This document shows positions 21,440 to 33,129 of a stretch of DNA of 64,000 nucleotides, piece by piece. The translations under genes were made by a program, and so were the position numbers. Under the pieces are notes generated by a model. It was given only the letters and a program-made list of their open reading frames with translations. It was not told the DNA's origin and ran no database searches. Location of the stretch: assembly GCA_948567375.1 (NCBI GenBank), contig OX419760.1, positions 3,100,001-3,164,000 on the forward strand, written 5' to 3'. The stretch is from Lunularia cruciata (taxonomy: Eukaryota; Streptophyta; Marchantiopsida; Lunulariales; Lunulariaceae). The first letter of the stretch is position 1. Each line of letters starts with the position of its first letter.

Positions 21440-23547
21440 CTATGAGTAATATGAAGATGCACAATTTACACAAAATCTAGAAGAGCAAAGTGTAGATCAA
21501 GAAGACAAACAAGAAGACAAACAAGAAGGAATAACTTTGGTCCAAAGAACCCCCTCAACTCTACCCAAGAAGCAAAAGCCCCATAAGAACAAGAGTAAGC
21601 ATAGGAGAAACACAAATAAGAAACCAAAGGTAAAATGGATATTGAATTTGAAGGAAGAGATCTTCTAGGTGGAGTGCAAAACAAAGTACAAAATGAACCC
21701 ACCCAAGAACAAAGAACACAAGTAACCAATAGAGCCAATTTCATTATCCATTTGATAGGTCTTATATTGCAGCTCATGGAGACAATCCTACCCCAATATC
21801 AACAAGTTAACTTAGATGTGGTAGATAATACCTCTCTTGTCAGGAAGCTGCACAAGATCATATACACAAGAAAATGTGTACAAGGAGTGCCAAAAGATGA
21901 ACACACTTATATAAGAGAACTACAAAGTGAAGTGCCAAAGCACTTCCTTCATTCTAGATGAAAACCAAGACAAAGAAGACATTAGGAAGTTGCAAGGAGA
22001 CTTGAGAGTTGTTTGGCTTGAACACAAGCTGAAACAACAATGGGTACAAAGAGCAACTCAAGGCAAAAGATGAAGAAGTGGTAAGCATTTGGAGAGAACT
22101 CAAAGATTTTAAACAAGGTAAAGATTGTTACTATTGAGTTGCATATGTTTGAATATAGAAAGGAAGCAACCTTGCAACTTATAAAGCTGACCAAAGAACT
22201 AAAGAAGGAAAAGGAGGAGAGTGCAGCAGATCAATCTCTAATGTTGGAGGAACTAACTAAGGGAATTGAAGCCCTACACCTCCACTCCAAAGAAACCAAG
22301 GCAAAGGAACTTCAAAAGATCAAGGAAGTTTGGGATCAGGCAGAAATAATGCTCAAAGAAATGGTCCAAGGTAGAATGACAAAGACAAAGCTACATGAAC
22401 TAAAGTCATAGGTTTAGAAGCTAGAAGAGAAGAAGTATGAAGATGAGAAGTTGGATCAATTAATGGTAAGACTTTGGGGGCATGAAAACATGAAGTTAAC
22501 CAAATCCTTTGATACCTTAGGCTTAGAAATATCAGATTACAAGGAAAGGATTAAACTCCTAATTAGGATTGAAAAGGCAAAGGTAGTTCTATCAAGAGTA
22601 CCCTAGGCCTAAGATCTTCACAAAAGAATTTCTTTACAGTTATAGGACCTTTGTAGATGTAACCTTTGGAGTAGTAAGTCCAAAAAAGACAAATTATAAG
22701 TTATTTTTGGAGAGGAACTTATACCTTCCTTGACATGTGTAAGGTGCCCAATAAACTAATTACCTATGAGTAGAACAAAATAAGCCAAGAAGTTGGGATT
22801 AGCAATATATAGTGAGGATAAGCCAAGAAGATCTTTGAATTTACTCAACAATAAGATTTCTTTGGCTTTGGATAGGAAGAGTACTTAAGGCTTTGGCCTA
22901 ATTATAAGTAATTCATTAAGTCATCCAAACATGAATAAAGCAAAACGGCCTAAAGCTCTTCATTTTTTGCTTAAATCTGAGTATTGATGCATGCCTTCAT
23001 TGATTGATTGTGAGAAAACTTTGTAATAGGAACCCTAGTAGTTGCATGTATGACCATTTGTACTTGTGATTAGGGTGTGGAATCCTTGAGAGTTCTGAAG
23101 GAGCAAAGCAATGTCTTGATAGATCAGAAATGACCTATAATGTTGAATAGCACCACAAGAATGAAGACAAAAATTTCCTCAATACAAAGTGCCTTTGAAG
23201 TTGTGCCTTTTAGGAAAGGCAAAACACATTCTTTGGATTTGAATGGCTTTGTATTGAAGCAACCCCTTTGGAGTTGATTGAATCATCACCTTTATGAAAT
23301 AGTTGGAACATATTTGTAGTGAAAGTGATTTTTTAATTTTCCTTTTTGCCATAGTGCACCATAAGGGATGACATTACACTCTTCTCTTCTTGGAGTAGTT
23401 CTTGTCCCAGAGGTAAAATAAGTGACAATAAGGAATTGCAAGTTGTGACACTTCTCTCCAAATCTAACTATTTCCAATCCATTCCCTTGAAGGAATGGCC
23501 TATTTCTTGCCATTATACCACTTTTTGGTAGACATTGGGTTACCACA
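21440..23547 (+). mobile_element. Coiled-coil element copy 3, diverged
   Basis: The right end reads TTGGGTTACCACA (ending 23,547), whose reverse complement TGTGGTAACCC matches the left end of copy 2 (TGTGGTACCC). The segment 23,090-23,300 shares with copy 2 (7,340-7,520) the words AAAGCAATG-CTTGATAGAT and AAGTTGTGCCTTT. A lysine- and glutamate-rich coiled-coil frame lies within. The left end is not recognised, so the start is approximate and no target duplication can be shown. Confidence 0.55.
21640..22620 (+). pseudogene. Coiled-coil protein remnant of element copy 3
   Basis: Plus-strand frames read a basic segment (LPKKQKPHKNKSKHRRN near 21,560-21,620) and then coiled coil, best at 22,139-22,411 (LIKLTKELKKEKEESAADQS, then KAKELQKIKEVWDQ). 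Composition and layout resemble the copy 2 protein, but residue matches are weak. Several stops are present. No enzyme motif is seen and the function is unknown. Confidence 0.5.
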
Positions 23548-24660
23548 ATGTAATATAATCTCAACTCAAAATCTGTTAAATCTAACAATCACTTGTGCAT
23601 GTCTTATAGACTCCTCTAAAGCAACAAAGACAATACGATAAGAGTAATAACAACAACAACCATACCAACTAATTCATAGATTCACATGCCATAAATTAAA
23701 TATTAACCATATCATTTCTATAACTTGGAGAGACATATCAACAAATATTGTCAATGATGTGATTGAAATAACTAGTATAATCTTGGATATTGATGATCCA
23801 AATCTAGTTGAATACCTCATAATTATAATTATAAGTGATCCTATCATAATAATTTTGCTCCTTTTTCATATGAGTCTTTATCTTGGGAATGAAGAGTTAT
23901 GGAACACCAAGTTTATTGTTTTATTTATAGCTCTAAATAACCCTACATGGAAGTAAAGTAATAACTAGCACAAAGAAAATTAAGTAAAAAGACACTTTGT
24001 AATCTAATTCCTAAATAGACAAAACACAACCTCAACATCCTCAACTCCATGAAAAATTATCTCATATAAATTAATGTTCATTCTCAAATTTATTAGAGAA
24101 TATAAATAATCATAACTTCCTCTTCTTATTCATGTTTGTTGCTAACTAGATCAAAATAAGACCAGAGAAAAAAATTTAAATAAAAAGAAAAATCAGACCC
24201 ATTATTCTATGATAAATTTAGTTTTGAAAATTTTATAATTATTTACTCACAATTTTTAATAAATTTCTATAAATTTAAAATAAAAAAAAATACTGAAATT
24301 TGAATATCTTCCACTTCCAACTTGATACTAATTGAACTAAAATAAAAAGTTTATCTTTTAGTCCTAATATTCTTGTATGTTTTTGTTTGCATCCTCATCC
24401 TCATTGTGAGAATTATTAGTCACAAAGAGAGAGAGAATCCAACATAACATTGATATCATAGAATAGAATAATGGAATGCTCTTGTGTTGGAACCTGAAAG
24501 GTAGAACCTCCATAAGCCATAGTCATTAAAACACATGACGTCTATTCAATATGAAGAGACATGACTGACTATGATTAATGCTAGTTGAGATCTCTTGATC
24601 ATACTAACCTAGATATTGTATGAGGATAGTAAAATAACCAGTCGCACAAGATGCTATAAT
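23548..24660. other. AT-rich spacer with no recognisable gene
   Basis: Very AT-rich at 24,000-24,400 with many short A/T runs. No frame above 65 codons has a recognisable motif. The last part (24,440-24,660) probably belongs to the LTR of the adjacent copia element, because a TGTTAG start is seen on the minus strand at 24,666. Confidence 0.4.
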
Positions 24661-24692
24661 CTAACAGTCCCACTCAATCGGGAATTTTAGTA

Positions 24693-24986
24693 TCATCCTT
24701 TTCCTAACGTAGCAAAATGCTTCTGATGAAGTCCTTTAGATAAGCCTTTTTCCAATACATCACACACATATCTATGGTAGGTAAATAATTGATATTGATT
24801 TCTCCACCAAGCAGTTGATCTTTGGTAAAATGATGTTTCAATATTCTTAGTTTTATCATGATTGTTAGTGGAGGCAAAAACTATTCCACCTTTGTTATCA
24901 TAGAAAATACTCATTTTCTTTTGAGGATAACCAATGTCTAAAGTAGACATCTTATCATATTGCTGTAGGTGATGGCTTTGGTTCAA
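24693..24986 (-). pseudogene. Ty1/copia 2 RNase H
   Basis: The 97-codon minus frame includes MSIFYDNKGGIVFASTNNHD and KNIETSFYQR, the Ty1/copia RNase H signature (DN-G-I-AS, then TKHI-hydrophobic). It continues to CDVLEKGLSKGLHQKHFATL, the usual element C-terminus (TK-L). The catalytic aspartate of DN is present. Stops upstream break the frame. Confidence 0.82.
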
Positions 24987-25130
24987 GCCATGTACTCAGC
25001 TTCAAACTCAACAAAGCAACTGAATTTTTCTTCTTACTTGCCTAGCTTATTGCTCTTACTATGAGGAAGGAAAGTCCATAAGTAGACTTGCGGGAATCCA
25101 CATTGTCAACATATGAAGAATCTAAAAATC

Positions 25131-26138
25131 CTAGTAAATACAGTGTACTTGAGGGATAAATGTAGAGTCCTTTGTAGATAGTAGAAAATTATTTATAATA
25201 AGTATCCAATGTGCAGGTCCAAGATTGGACATGTATTGAGCAACAGTACCAACTGAATAAGCAATATCAAGTTGAGAACAAATCATTGCACACATTAAAT
25301 TTCCAAAAGCCTTTGACACAGAATGGTCTTCATATAGTTTACTTCAACTTGGGTAGAAGGTGACTGATCAATACTCAAATACAAGCAATGAGGAGTAGAA
25401 GTGTAAGCAAGTTTACAACTCAAAAAATTGAATTATTCAAGCTTATTGCAAGTGTAACTAGTTTGATTGATCTTTAGCCATTGTTGTTTCCTATATCAAT
25501 GGAGATACATACCAAGGACATGATAAGCTTCACCCAAGTCTTTCATAAGTCTGTCATAAGTCTATCATTTTAAATTCTTGATTGAGTAAACCTTTAACTG
25601 TATGGAGGAATGGAAAACTTGAGGTAGCTAATATTAGATCATCAACATATTATGCCAAAATGAGCATAGTAGAGTCTTTGCAAAGAACATAGATATTATT
25701 ATCAACTCTAGAGCTGATAAAGCCAATATCCATTAAAGCATAGTGTAGATGTTCATTCTACATACATGCAAATTGTTTTAGACCGTAAATCTATCTATCA
25801 AGCAGGCAAACAAAAGCAAGATCAGAAATTATTAATCCCTTAGGAAGAGCCATGTAGATCTGCTCATGGAGTTTTCCATGAAGAAAAGTAGCAGCAACAT
25901 CCAATTGATAAAATCCATAGTGATTAAAGTTTCACAATTAGAGAGAAGGTCTTGATGTAATCAATGCCATCAATTTGTGTAAATCCCTTAGCCACCAGAT
26001 AAGCTTTATATTTGTATATTTTCCCATCAACAATGGGTTTAATTTTGAAGATCCATTGACAACCAACAGTATGTTGACCAATAAGTAAAGAGGCCAATTT
26101 CTATGCTTGCATTGTGGCCATGTTTTGTAGTGCAGCAT
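25131..26138 (-). pseudogene. Ty1/copia 2 reverse transcriptase
   Basis: The frame 26,138-25,938 matches the RT start: NGSSKLNPLLMGKYTNIKL reads like the family's KWIFKIKPLVDG-K. The frame 25,319-25,131 matches the connection region (AFGNLMCAMICSQLDIAYSV, then YMSNLGPAHW). Between them 25,500-25,900 shows the expected order in broken frames. The catalytic YVDD-type box falls in a disrupted part around 25,640, where the plus strand includes CAACATATTATGC. Confidence 0.78.
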
Positions 26139-26399
26139 AGTAACTTTCCAATGTAGTGTAGGTCCTGAAATAGTTGCGTTGTAAGTAAAAGGCCTTTTTA
26201 AAGATTGTAAGGCAAATAGAAATGCCCTTCAATTTTTTTAGCTTCTACTCCTTAGTTGTACTTCTCAATGGCTTGGAATATGAGAACAATTTTTGAGTGC
26301 ATGCAAAGGAGTAGGTGAGATAGGAAAAAGAACAGATGGGGGTCTTGGTTGTCATTGATAATAAAGTGGAGTTTGACCTTTCGTAGGAGAGGAGGGAGA

Positions 26400-27644
26400 A
26401 TTAAGAGAGATCAATTAGGCAAGAACTAGCAGAATTACTTGATAACAATTTATATAACGTGGAGGAACTCTCATTGAATGTGAAATGGTCAAGAGACCTC
26501 TCATTGAAATAGGAAATTTGGAGAAGGGGATGAAATAACATGAGGTTAAGGAGATGCATATAGGAAAAGAAGATCAGGTCAAAGAATGAGGACTTCATCT
26601 TCATGGGAATTCTAAGATGACAATAAGTGATCTATCCTAATTTGGTCCTCAAGAATCATAGCATCTTGTGATATGATAATCTTATTATCAATTTTGCATT
26701 CCAATCAATACCCTTTACTTTCTTCACTATATCCCAAGAAAACACATGCTTTTTTAATGAAAATCAAGTTTAGAGCACATGTTATAATTAACATGGGCAA
26801 AAGCTGGACTGCCAAACGTTCAAAAGTGTTTTAAAGGAGGCTTGTGTTTGAACTATACCACATAGGAGGTATTTTTGGGTGATAAAGCTTGGTTGGGGAT
26901 GCAGTTTTGTACATAGCTTGTTGTGATAACCACTTCTTCCCAATAGTAAGTCTTTGGTAAGTTTGACTTATATAGCATGCAAAGAACTGCATTGATGAGT
27001 GTGCAGCTCTTGCATTCTGACTCTCCATTTTGCTAGAGAGTGTAAGGTACCAAAAAAGCTGCCACTTAATTTGCAAAAGGTAGCATTCTTGTATTCTCCA
27101 ACATTATCACATCTTAACATTTTTATCTTTGCTTGAAAATGTTGTGTTTCAACATTGATAGATTACTATGTAAAATGGGGTAAAGCTTGTGACTTTTTCT
27201 GCATGAATTACAACAAATAATTTTGCAATAAATCATTAATAAACATAATAAGGTATCTATGACCAAAATGAGTTGGAAGAGATATAGGACCGGATATGTC
27301 TAAATGAACAAGGCCAATTAATTCCTTGGCTTGAATGGGAGTTTTAATAGAGAATGGTTATCAAAATTGCTTTCTATATAAACAAGCAGAAAGGGTCGGT
27401 TTTTTATAGTGTAATTTGGAACATTTTTAATTAGATATTTTGAAAATAGTTGATGGAGTCAATCAATGCTAATATGACCCAATCTAATGTGCCATAAGTC
27501 AGGAAGATTAATACAAATGATGGGGCAAGCACTGATTTGAGAGGGAAATACTATAACCACACGTTTATATAAATATATTGTCAAGCGGCAATCTGCAATT
27601 AAATTGCCTTTGGCATCATGCAAAATAAAATGTTGGTTACTCAT
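26400..27644 (-). pseudogene. Ty1/copia 2 GAG-pre-integrase and integrase
   Basis: The frame 27,644-27,459 ends LWHIRLGHISID, the HHCC histidine pair that opens the copia integrase. Further on the minus strand, 27,330-26,830 gives a GHIRYLI-like core and 27,076-26,831 a segment after the catalytic region with frameshifts (QSLTIGKKWLSQQAMYK). The product would be the DNA-joining enzyme, here inactivated by stops. Confidence 0.7.
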
Positions 27645-27899
27645 TTAAGTAGATCCTCCTGCAAAGTACAGCTACTTGATGGAGAAAAGGTTTCTCTTTA
27701 AGCCTCATATGTGCAAGAAAATTCTTCAGAACTTTTGAATCACCTTGGGGAAGGTAAAAAATCACCTTACCAGAACCAAGTATATCTTGGGTGGAGTTAT
27801 CATCAAGATATATTTAGGCATAAGGTTCATAAGCAGTAAAGTTGTTTTTTGAGTGAGAAGTGTTGTAGGTGGATCTCAAATCAAGATTCTTAGAATTAT

Positions 27900-28850
27900 C
27901 TTGGCTTGAACAAAATAAAATGGCAGAGTGTGCTTGACCTCTTGATCTTTGTGAAGTTGCTCAAGATTCATCATTATTTTTTGCAGTCCTTGAAGTGATA
28001 TCTAGTAAGATGCCAATAGAAACACCTCATTTTCTTGTTGGTATTTCCCTAATGAACTATAGAAGGTCCCAATCAAGATGAATAATCTGGTTGGAAACCA
28101 AATCCAAGAGTTGAAGTATTAAAGGATCCATTTTTTCATTTATAGAAATTCATTTATTATTCTTATTCTTCCAATTCCTTGCATTAGACTTGCTTTTTGG
28201 AGGGAAAGTTCCCTTGGAAGTATACAATGCAGTTGTGTGCTCTAACATCTGAGTCTTGAACATTTTCTACTCTTGAAGGAGATATGTTTTATGCTTCTAC
28301 AAGGTCAGATTTTGTTGATCTCACAATGAACTCAAAATATTTTGGGAATTGTTTGGCATGGTGCGTATCATAGCAAGCATTTGATAGTTGATCAACTAAA
28401 GTTCTAAACCAGTAAATGTGCTCAGTAAGAATGTAATCTTCCTTCATTTTCAGCATCTTAAGTTCATCTTGTATATAATTTTTTGTGATTGCATCTTGAG
28501 CTTCATATAATTGCTCAAAAGTAGTCCAAGCTTCAAAATAAAATCATGAAGAACTCACATGATGAATCTGGCTATTGTCAACTTGATTCATAATATAGAC
28601 TAATGCAAATACATTACTTGTATTACAATAAGCAATGCTACCAAGGCCTATCAATGGAAACACAAGAATTGTAGCAATTGTTTGACTAACCTATGTAGAA
28701 GTAGTAATAGGTTGAGTGGGATAGGGTTGAATACCATCAACTATCCTCATGAGACCTATCGCTTGAAGAAATATGCTCATGAGTAATTTCTAGATGAAAT
28801 AATATGTCCCATTAAATTTTGAGGTATCTATGACCTTCAACATAGTAGTT
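27900..28850 (-). pseudogene. Ty1/copia 2 gag
   Basis: The minus strand starts with VIDTSKFNGTYYFI then FLQAIGLMRIVDGIQPYP, which is the N-terminal gag signature of plant copia elements (F-G-NY--W, then L). Downstream is decayed to about 27,900, where a CCHC knuckle is expected near 28,020 but only partial cysteines are seen. No intact frame remains. Confidence 0.7.
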
Positions 28851-28870
28851 TATTGTAGCATCATGGTAGA

Positions 28871-29579
28871 TGTAATGTTCCAAATATAAGTCTTGAGGCC
28901 TTAAATGTTGGCTTTGATTGTAAACAAGTGATGAATATCAAGTACTAACAATCTTGAATTCAGGTTGATTCTGGTTTTCATGATACTATAAAACTTTTAT
29001 CTTTGAAAGTGCCAAAGTTACTTGGCATTGGTTCAAGTATTCAATCAATTCTTGAATTTGAGAAATACTTGGGTTGAATTCTTGAATTTGAGAAAAACTT
29101 GGTTTGGGTCTTAAACCCAAATGGCCATGCAGTTTGGATCAGGTCAGATCACTAAGGCTAATTTTTTGGCACTTTTATTCAGTCACTATAGATTATCTTG
29201 AATTTGAATTCAAGAAAATAAGCCAATAGTTGTTGTAATTTGTTGTGGGTAGGTTATGCTATAGATGTATTGAGGCAGATTGCTGATATGCATTTATATC
29301 AAGTTGAAGTAGTTTTGAAGGTCATTGCACATGGAATGTCTATATTTTCAAGTTAAGTTTCTTCTCCAAGCAATTTTGTTTGGAGAATTTCTTTCCTTAA
29401 ATTGTAATGAGGATGTCCCATGTTCGGGTTTCAAATATTTGGCCAAGCAATTTGATTTGGAGAACTTCTCTCTATAAATAGAATTCTATAGATTTTTAAA
29501 GAATAGAAAAGGATCTTTTATTATCCTCTTGTAAATCTGAGACACCAAGGAATCTAAAACTAATTGTAAAGTTTCTAAT
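28871..29579. other. Unassigned spacer, probably degraded LTR
   Basis: No gene is recognised. At 29,044-29,105 a unit of about 31 bp containing AATTCTTGAATTTGAGAAA occurs twice in tandem. The TTTGGAGAA and AATTT words repeat at 29,340-29,470. It lies between the copia gag start and the D-type repeat. Confidence 0.4.
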
Positions 29580-30250
29580 TCAACTTTGATACCTATCATG
29601 CAAAAATACATTGCTATATAATATACATCATTGTAAACATCATACACTATAGAAGCATAACTCACACATAAGTCATACATGAACTCTAAAGTGCCACAAT
29701 AATCAATTCACTCTTCCACTGGAATCACACTCAAATTAGACCAAAGATTGATCCTCCACTCAACAATCTACCAACAATTGGGCACTTATTACAATCAAGC
29801 CACACCTACTCTAGCTAAGAGACTCCAAGTAATGCTTGTTAGTCTTTATCCACCATAGTTAGGAACTCAATGGCTCAACATAAGAGAAGTGATCTCTTTT
29901 GAGTTGCACTTCCAAAATGTACTCCTTTGCTTGACCTAGGTCTCCAGCCCTAACGGCACCACTAATGGTGCAAATGGTGCAAGTGACAATGGGTCCCACC
30001 ATGTGATTAGTAGCCCTAATGTGAAATCTGGCCACCATCAAGTAGTCCATGAGCAATTACCAAAACAACTATGATTGCCAACACTACCAACTCATGTGTC
30101 CAAGCAAACTAGCTTTTGCACCTCAAATACACATGACAACTATCATGCATATATACATCACTGCATAATATACATTGATATCAACATCATACACTGTAGA
30201 AGCACAATTCACACATAAGTCATGTATGAACTCTAAAGTGCCACAATTGT
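29580..30250 (-). repeat. LTR-like terminal repeat of element D
   Basis: The 370 bases from 29,600 closely match 63,670-64,000 (CATACACTATAGAAGCA, TCTAAAGTGCCACAA, CACCTACTCTAGCTAAGAGACTCCAAG). Within it, a roughly 110-bp piece is present twice (29,595-29,700 and 30,140-30,250). It follows the end of the D pol remnant on the minus strand, which is where the 3' LTR belongs. Exact ends are not visible. Confidence 0.6.
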
Positions 30251-30464
30251 CACTAGTTGGTGGTTAAGTCCCTCTAACTCTAGACAGTCATCTACTCCAA
30301 GTATGTGATATGCCCTATGGTGGGCCAAGATCATGAGATCAGGTGCTATCAAGCACCATTGTTAGTTGCTTGATTCTAACTATATCACATAAAGGATGAA
30401 CTAGCTATAGGTCAAGTACATCTAGGACATAACCATTATCCTTGAAGAACCAGCATGAGGGGAG

Positions 30465-30710
30465 GAGTCAACATACCATATGCCATCCTCTTGAACAACT
30501 ATCACACACCAACATAGTAGCATCTCCACCAAAAGAGTCATATAACATGAACCATAAGCTTGCATGTACAAGGGCTAAGCTTGGATCCACAATACCATTA
30601 ATGTTTAGGAGGTGGCATGGCACACAATTGTGCACATGATCCTTCAAAACAGCACTATCATTTCTTTCCAACATCAGGACTCCAAAAGGCAAAACCTTAT
30701 GCACTCTCAA
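30465..30710 (-). pseudogene. Element D integrase C-terminus with PHD-finger-like module
   Basis: The 80-codon minus frame reads HKVLPFGVLMLERND, HNCVPCHLL and then TMLVCDSCSRGWHMVC before a stop. The C-D-x-C-x4-H-x2-C spacing is that of the second half of a C4HC3 PHD finger (CDxCxRGWHxxC). The first cysteine pair appears to have become F and Y in WFMLYDS, and the last pair is beyond the stop and not clear. PHD fingers read histone tails. In this place it could play the targeting role that a chromodomain has in other gypsy integrases; that is inference. The local copy is degenerate. Confidence 0.65.
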
Positions 30711-30799
30711 GATAGTAAAGCTTATAGTAATATCAAGTGTAGTTGGTGTAATCTATTATAAATATACATAGTCACCTAGATAAAATTGACAAATCAAGG

Positions 30800-31780
30800 A
30801 TCTATAACCTCATCCTCAAAAGTACCATAGCATAAGATATCCCTATGTTGAGCAATCACTAAGTTCTCAAAGGCCATTTGGCATCACTTTTCAGAAGATC
30901 TTTGCCCATTAAGAACATGCGCTCATCCACACGTATGGATCATCCAAGTTTATAATTATCGTAGCATCACAACAAATAGTTGTAGATAAATTTATATCTT
31001 GTCCAAAGACTAGAAAGTAAGGAGAGAAGGATGCTAAAAAGGCTTGCCCGCTAAAATAATAGCCCATGACCAACCAAGGTCACTAGATCTCTCAATCTCC
31101 TAAGTGGTCTCTCTACAAACCATATTTATGCAATCCTTTCTTCACCTTTTAAATCACTCTCCTACTAAGCCATCTACCTTAATGTCATCTCAAGAGGTAG
31201 TGCAATGATCAATCAAAGCCTTATCACACAGGACTTGAAACTCCCCCAAGAACCCTATACCTTGATCAATTACAACCTCAACTAGTGTACCAAAATGACT
31301 AAGAACCCAACCCAAGAATGATTATGATGTCCTTTCATTGAACTTATCAAGAAGTGCCACCAACTCAATCCACTTGAAGAAGTTATCCACCATAACCAAA
31401 ACATACTAATGATATCTCACAATCAATGGTAAAGTTCACACAAAGTCCAAACTCCAATGATAATCCAATCCTATGATAGGAAATGGGTGTAACTATGGCA
31501 TAGGAGCATTAAATGATGCTCTAACTTGGTCAAAAAGCACACATTTGGCAACAACTATTGTACATTTGTCTGCATATTGTATCACAATATGGCTCTAGAG
31601 TAAGCTAAATATTTGTTTTATTCCAAAATGTCCTAGCTCCTCATGAGCATGATTGCACCAATTGTGGTCTCTAAGATGGAATTGATACTACTTACACTCT
31701 ACCATCTTCCCGTACACAAGGAAGGTGTTGCTCTCCAATCTAAACCATCTTGCTTATTGAAAAGACATAGTCTCTCTCCT
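30800..31780 (-). pseudogene. Element D integrase
   Basis: The minus strand shows the zinc region HEELGHFGIKQIFSLL then KCTIVVAKCVLFDQVRASF. The core follows with LDYHWSLDF (first aspartate), YVLVMVDNFFKWIELVALLD, VVIDQGIGFLGEF (second aspartate) and DGLVGE near the catalytic glutamate. After it comes a tail (ENLVIAQHRD) leading into the PHD-like segment. The enzyme would insert element DNA; several stops and changed residues inactivate it. Confidence 0.8.
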
Positions 31781-31849
31781 TGGCACTAATTGTGCCACCA
31801 AAACACTAATACAAAGATAATCCATCACTAAGATATTATCATGAATGTC

Positions 31850-33122
31850 TCATTTACCTATACCAATATCTCTACACTCTAGATCTATTATCTCAACAAC
31901 TCTTCTTAGATGTGTTGAGAGAGATACCATCAAAGCCTCATAAAATATACATAAAAAGGTAGATGTATGCCAACTTGCCACCATCTCCTCATTTGTCTCA
32001 CCATGCCAACATGCTCCCATCTGATCCCATTGGCTCAAATATGGGTTTCTACTCAACCTATATGCATCATGGTTTACCATACTAGGTTTATGAATAATTG
32101 TGAAATCATACTCTTGTAAAATTAGAGCCGATTGTGTAAGCTTCCTTGAAAGCTTTTCAAATTCCATCTACCACTTTAGTGGTTGATGATAAATAATGAG
32201 AATGAAAGGGTTACCAAATAGATAACATCCCAAATGTGCTACTACCCACACTCCTGCCAAGCACCGTCACTCTATTGAACTATTGGAGCAACTAGAATAG
32301 GCCACCACAAACTCCTTCTCCTTATCATCTTGTTAGGTGAGCACTACTCCATGCTCCAACATATTCCAATCAATATGAACCTCAAATGGTTATCCTTTGA
32401 TTGGTCTCTTGAGAATAAGAGTAGATATCAACCTCTCCTTGAGCTCTATAAAAGCTCTCTCCTATTCATCTCCCCAACACCACTCTTGTGTAAGCTTGTT
32501 TAGCTTTGTCAAGGCCTTGGCAATGGCACTAAATCCTCTAACATATTGACAATAAAAGTTTACCAACCCAAGGAATGTTTGCACTTTGATCACATTAGTA
32601 GGCCAAGAAATATGAGCAATAGCCTCCACCTTGGTATGTTGAACACCAAGTCCACCAAGGTAGATAGTGTGACCCAAATACTTAACCTGCTCATGGAAGA
32701 ATTTGCACTTCCTAGGATTAAATTTGAGTCCTTGAGATCCCAATCTCTCAAACACCTCTAACAAATGTCTCTCATGCTCCTCCATAGTAATGTTATAGAC
32801 CAAAATTTCATCAATATAGCATTGAGCAAAATTAAATCCTACTAGGATCCTATCCATGATCTTTTGGAACTTGGAAGAACGTTCTTTAACCCAAATGGTG
32901 AGAACCTCTATTGATATAATACATCCTTGCCATGAGGGTCAATAGCCCAAAATTTTGTCTTGGATTTGTCTTCCTCCTTGATTGGTAATTGATGATATCT
33001 TGCTTGAAGATCCAAAGTATTGAAGACCCTTTCTTGCCCAATTGCATCAAATATCTCCTTTGATGTAGGCATGGCATACCAACTAGCCTTAGTCTATTAT
33101 TTGATAGGATGATAATCTCCAC
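31850..33122 (-). pseudogene. Element D reverse transcriptase and RNase H
   Basis: The frame 32,857-32,462 carries FAQCYIDEILVYNITMEEHE, then LKFNPRKCKFF, VKYLGHTIY and QTFLGLVNFYCQYVRGFSAI, the RT palm-to-connection region. The catalytic box reads YIDE instead of YIDD, so the second aspartate is lost. The frame 33,122-32,886 covers earlier RT in a broken state (FGLLTLMARMYY). The RNase H end at 32,167-31,850 reads KLSRKLTQSALILQEYDF then VNHDAYRLSR. Not functional. Confidence 0.84.
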
Positions 33123-33129
33123 ACATCTA

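Larger units (their letters stand above)
24668..28870 (-). mobile_element. Ty1/copia retrotransposon 2, internal region
   Basis: Minus-strand order is gag (about 28,850-28,000), GAG-pre-integrase (27,644-27,459), integrase (27,450-26,400), RT (26,140-25,130) and RNase H (25,000-24,690), the complete Ty1/copia order. Immediately beyond RNase H the minus strand reads GATTGAGTGGGACTGTTAG, a likely polypurine region followed by an LTR start (TGTTAG) at 24,666. A matching second LTR was not found near 28,900. Frames are short and broken, so this is old. Confidence 0.85.

Noticed and set aside
24430-24470. Apparent LTR end plus primer site (AACATAACA then TTGATATCATAG)
   Set aside because: Only a partial match to the iMet primer site and no element of that orientation follows.
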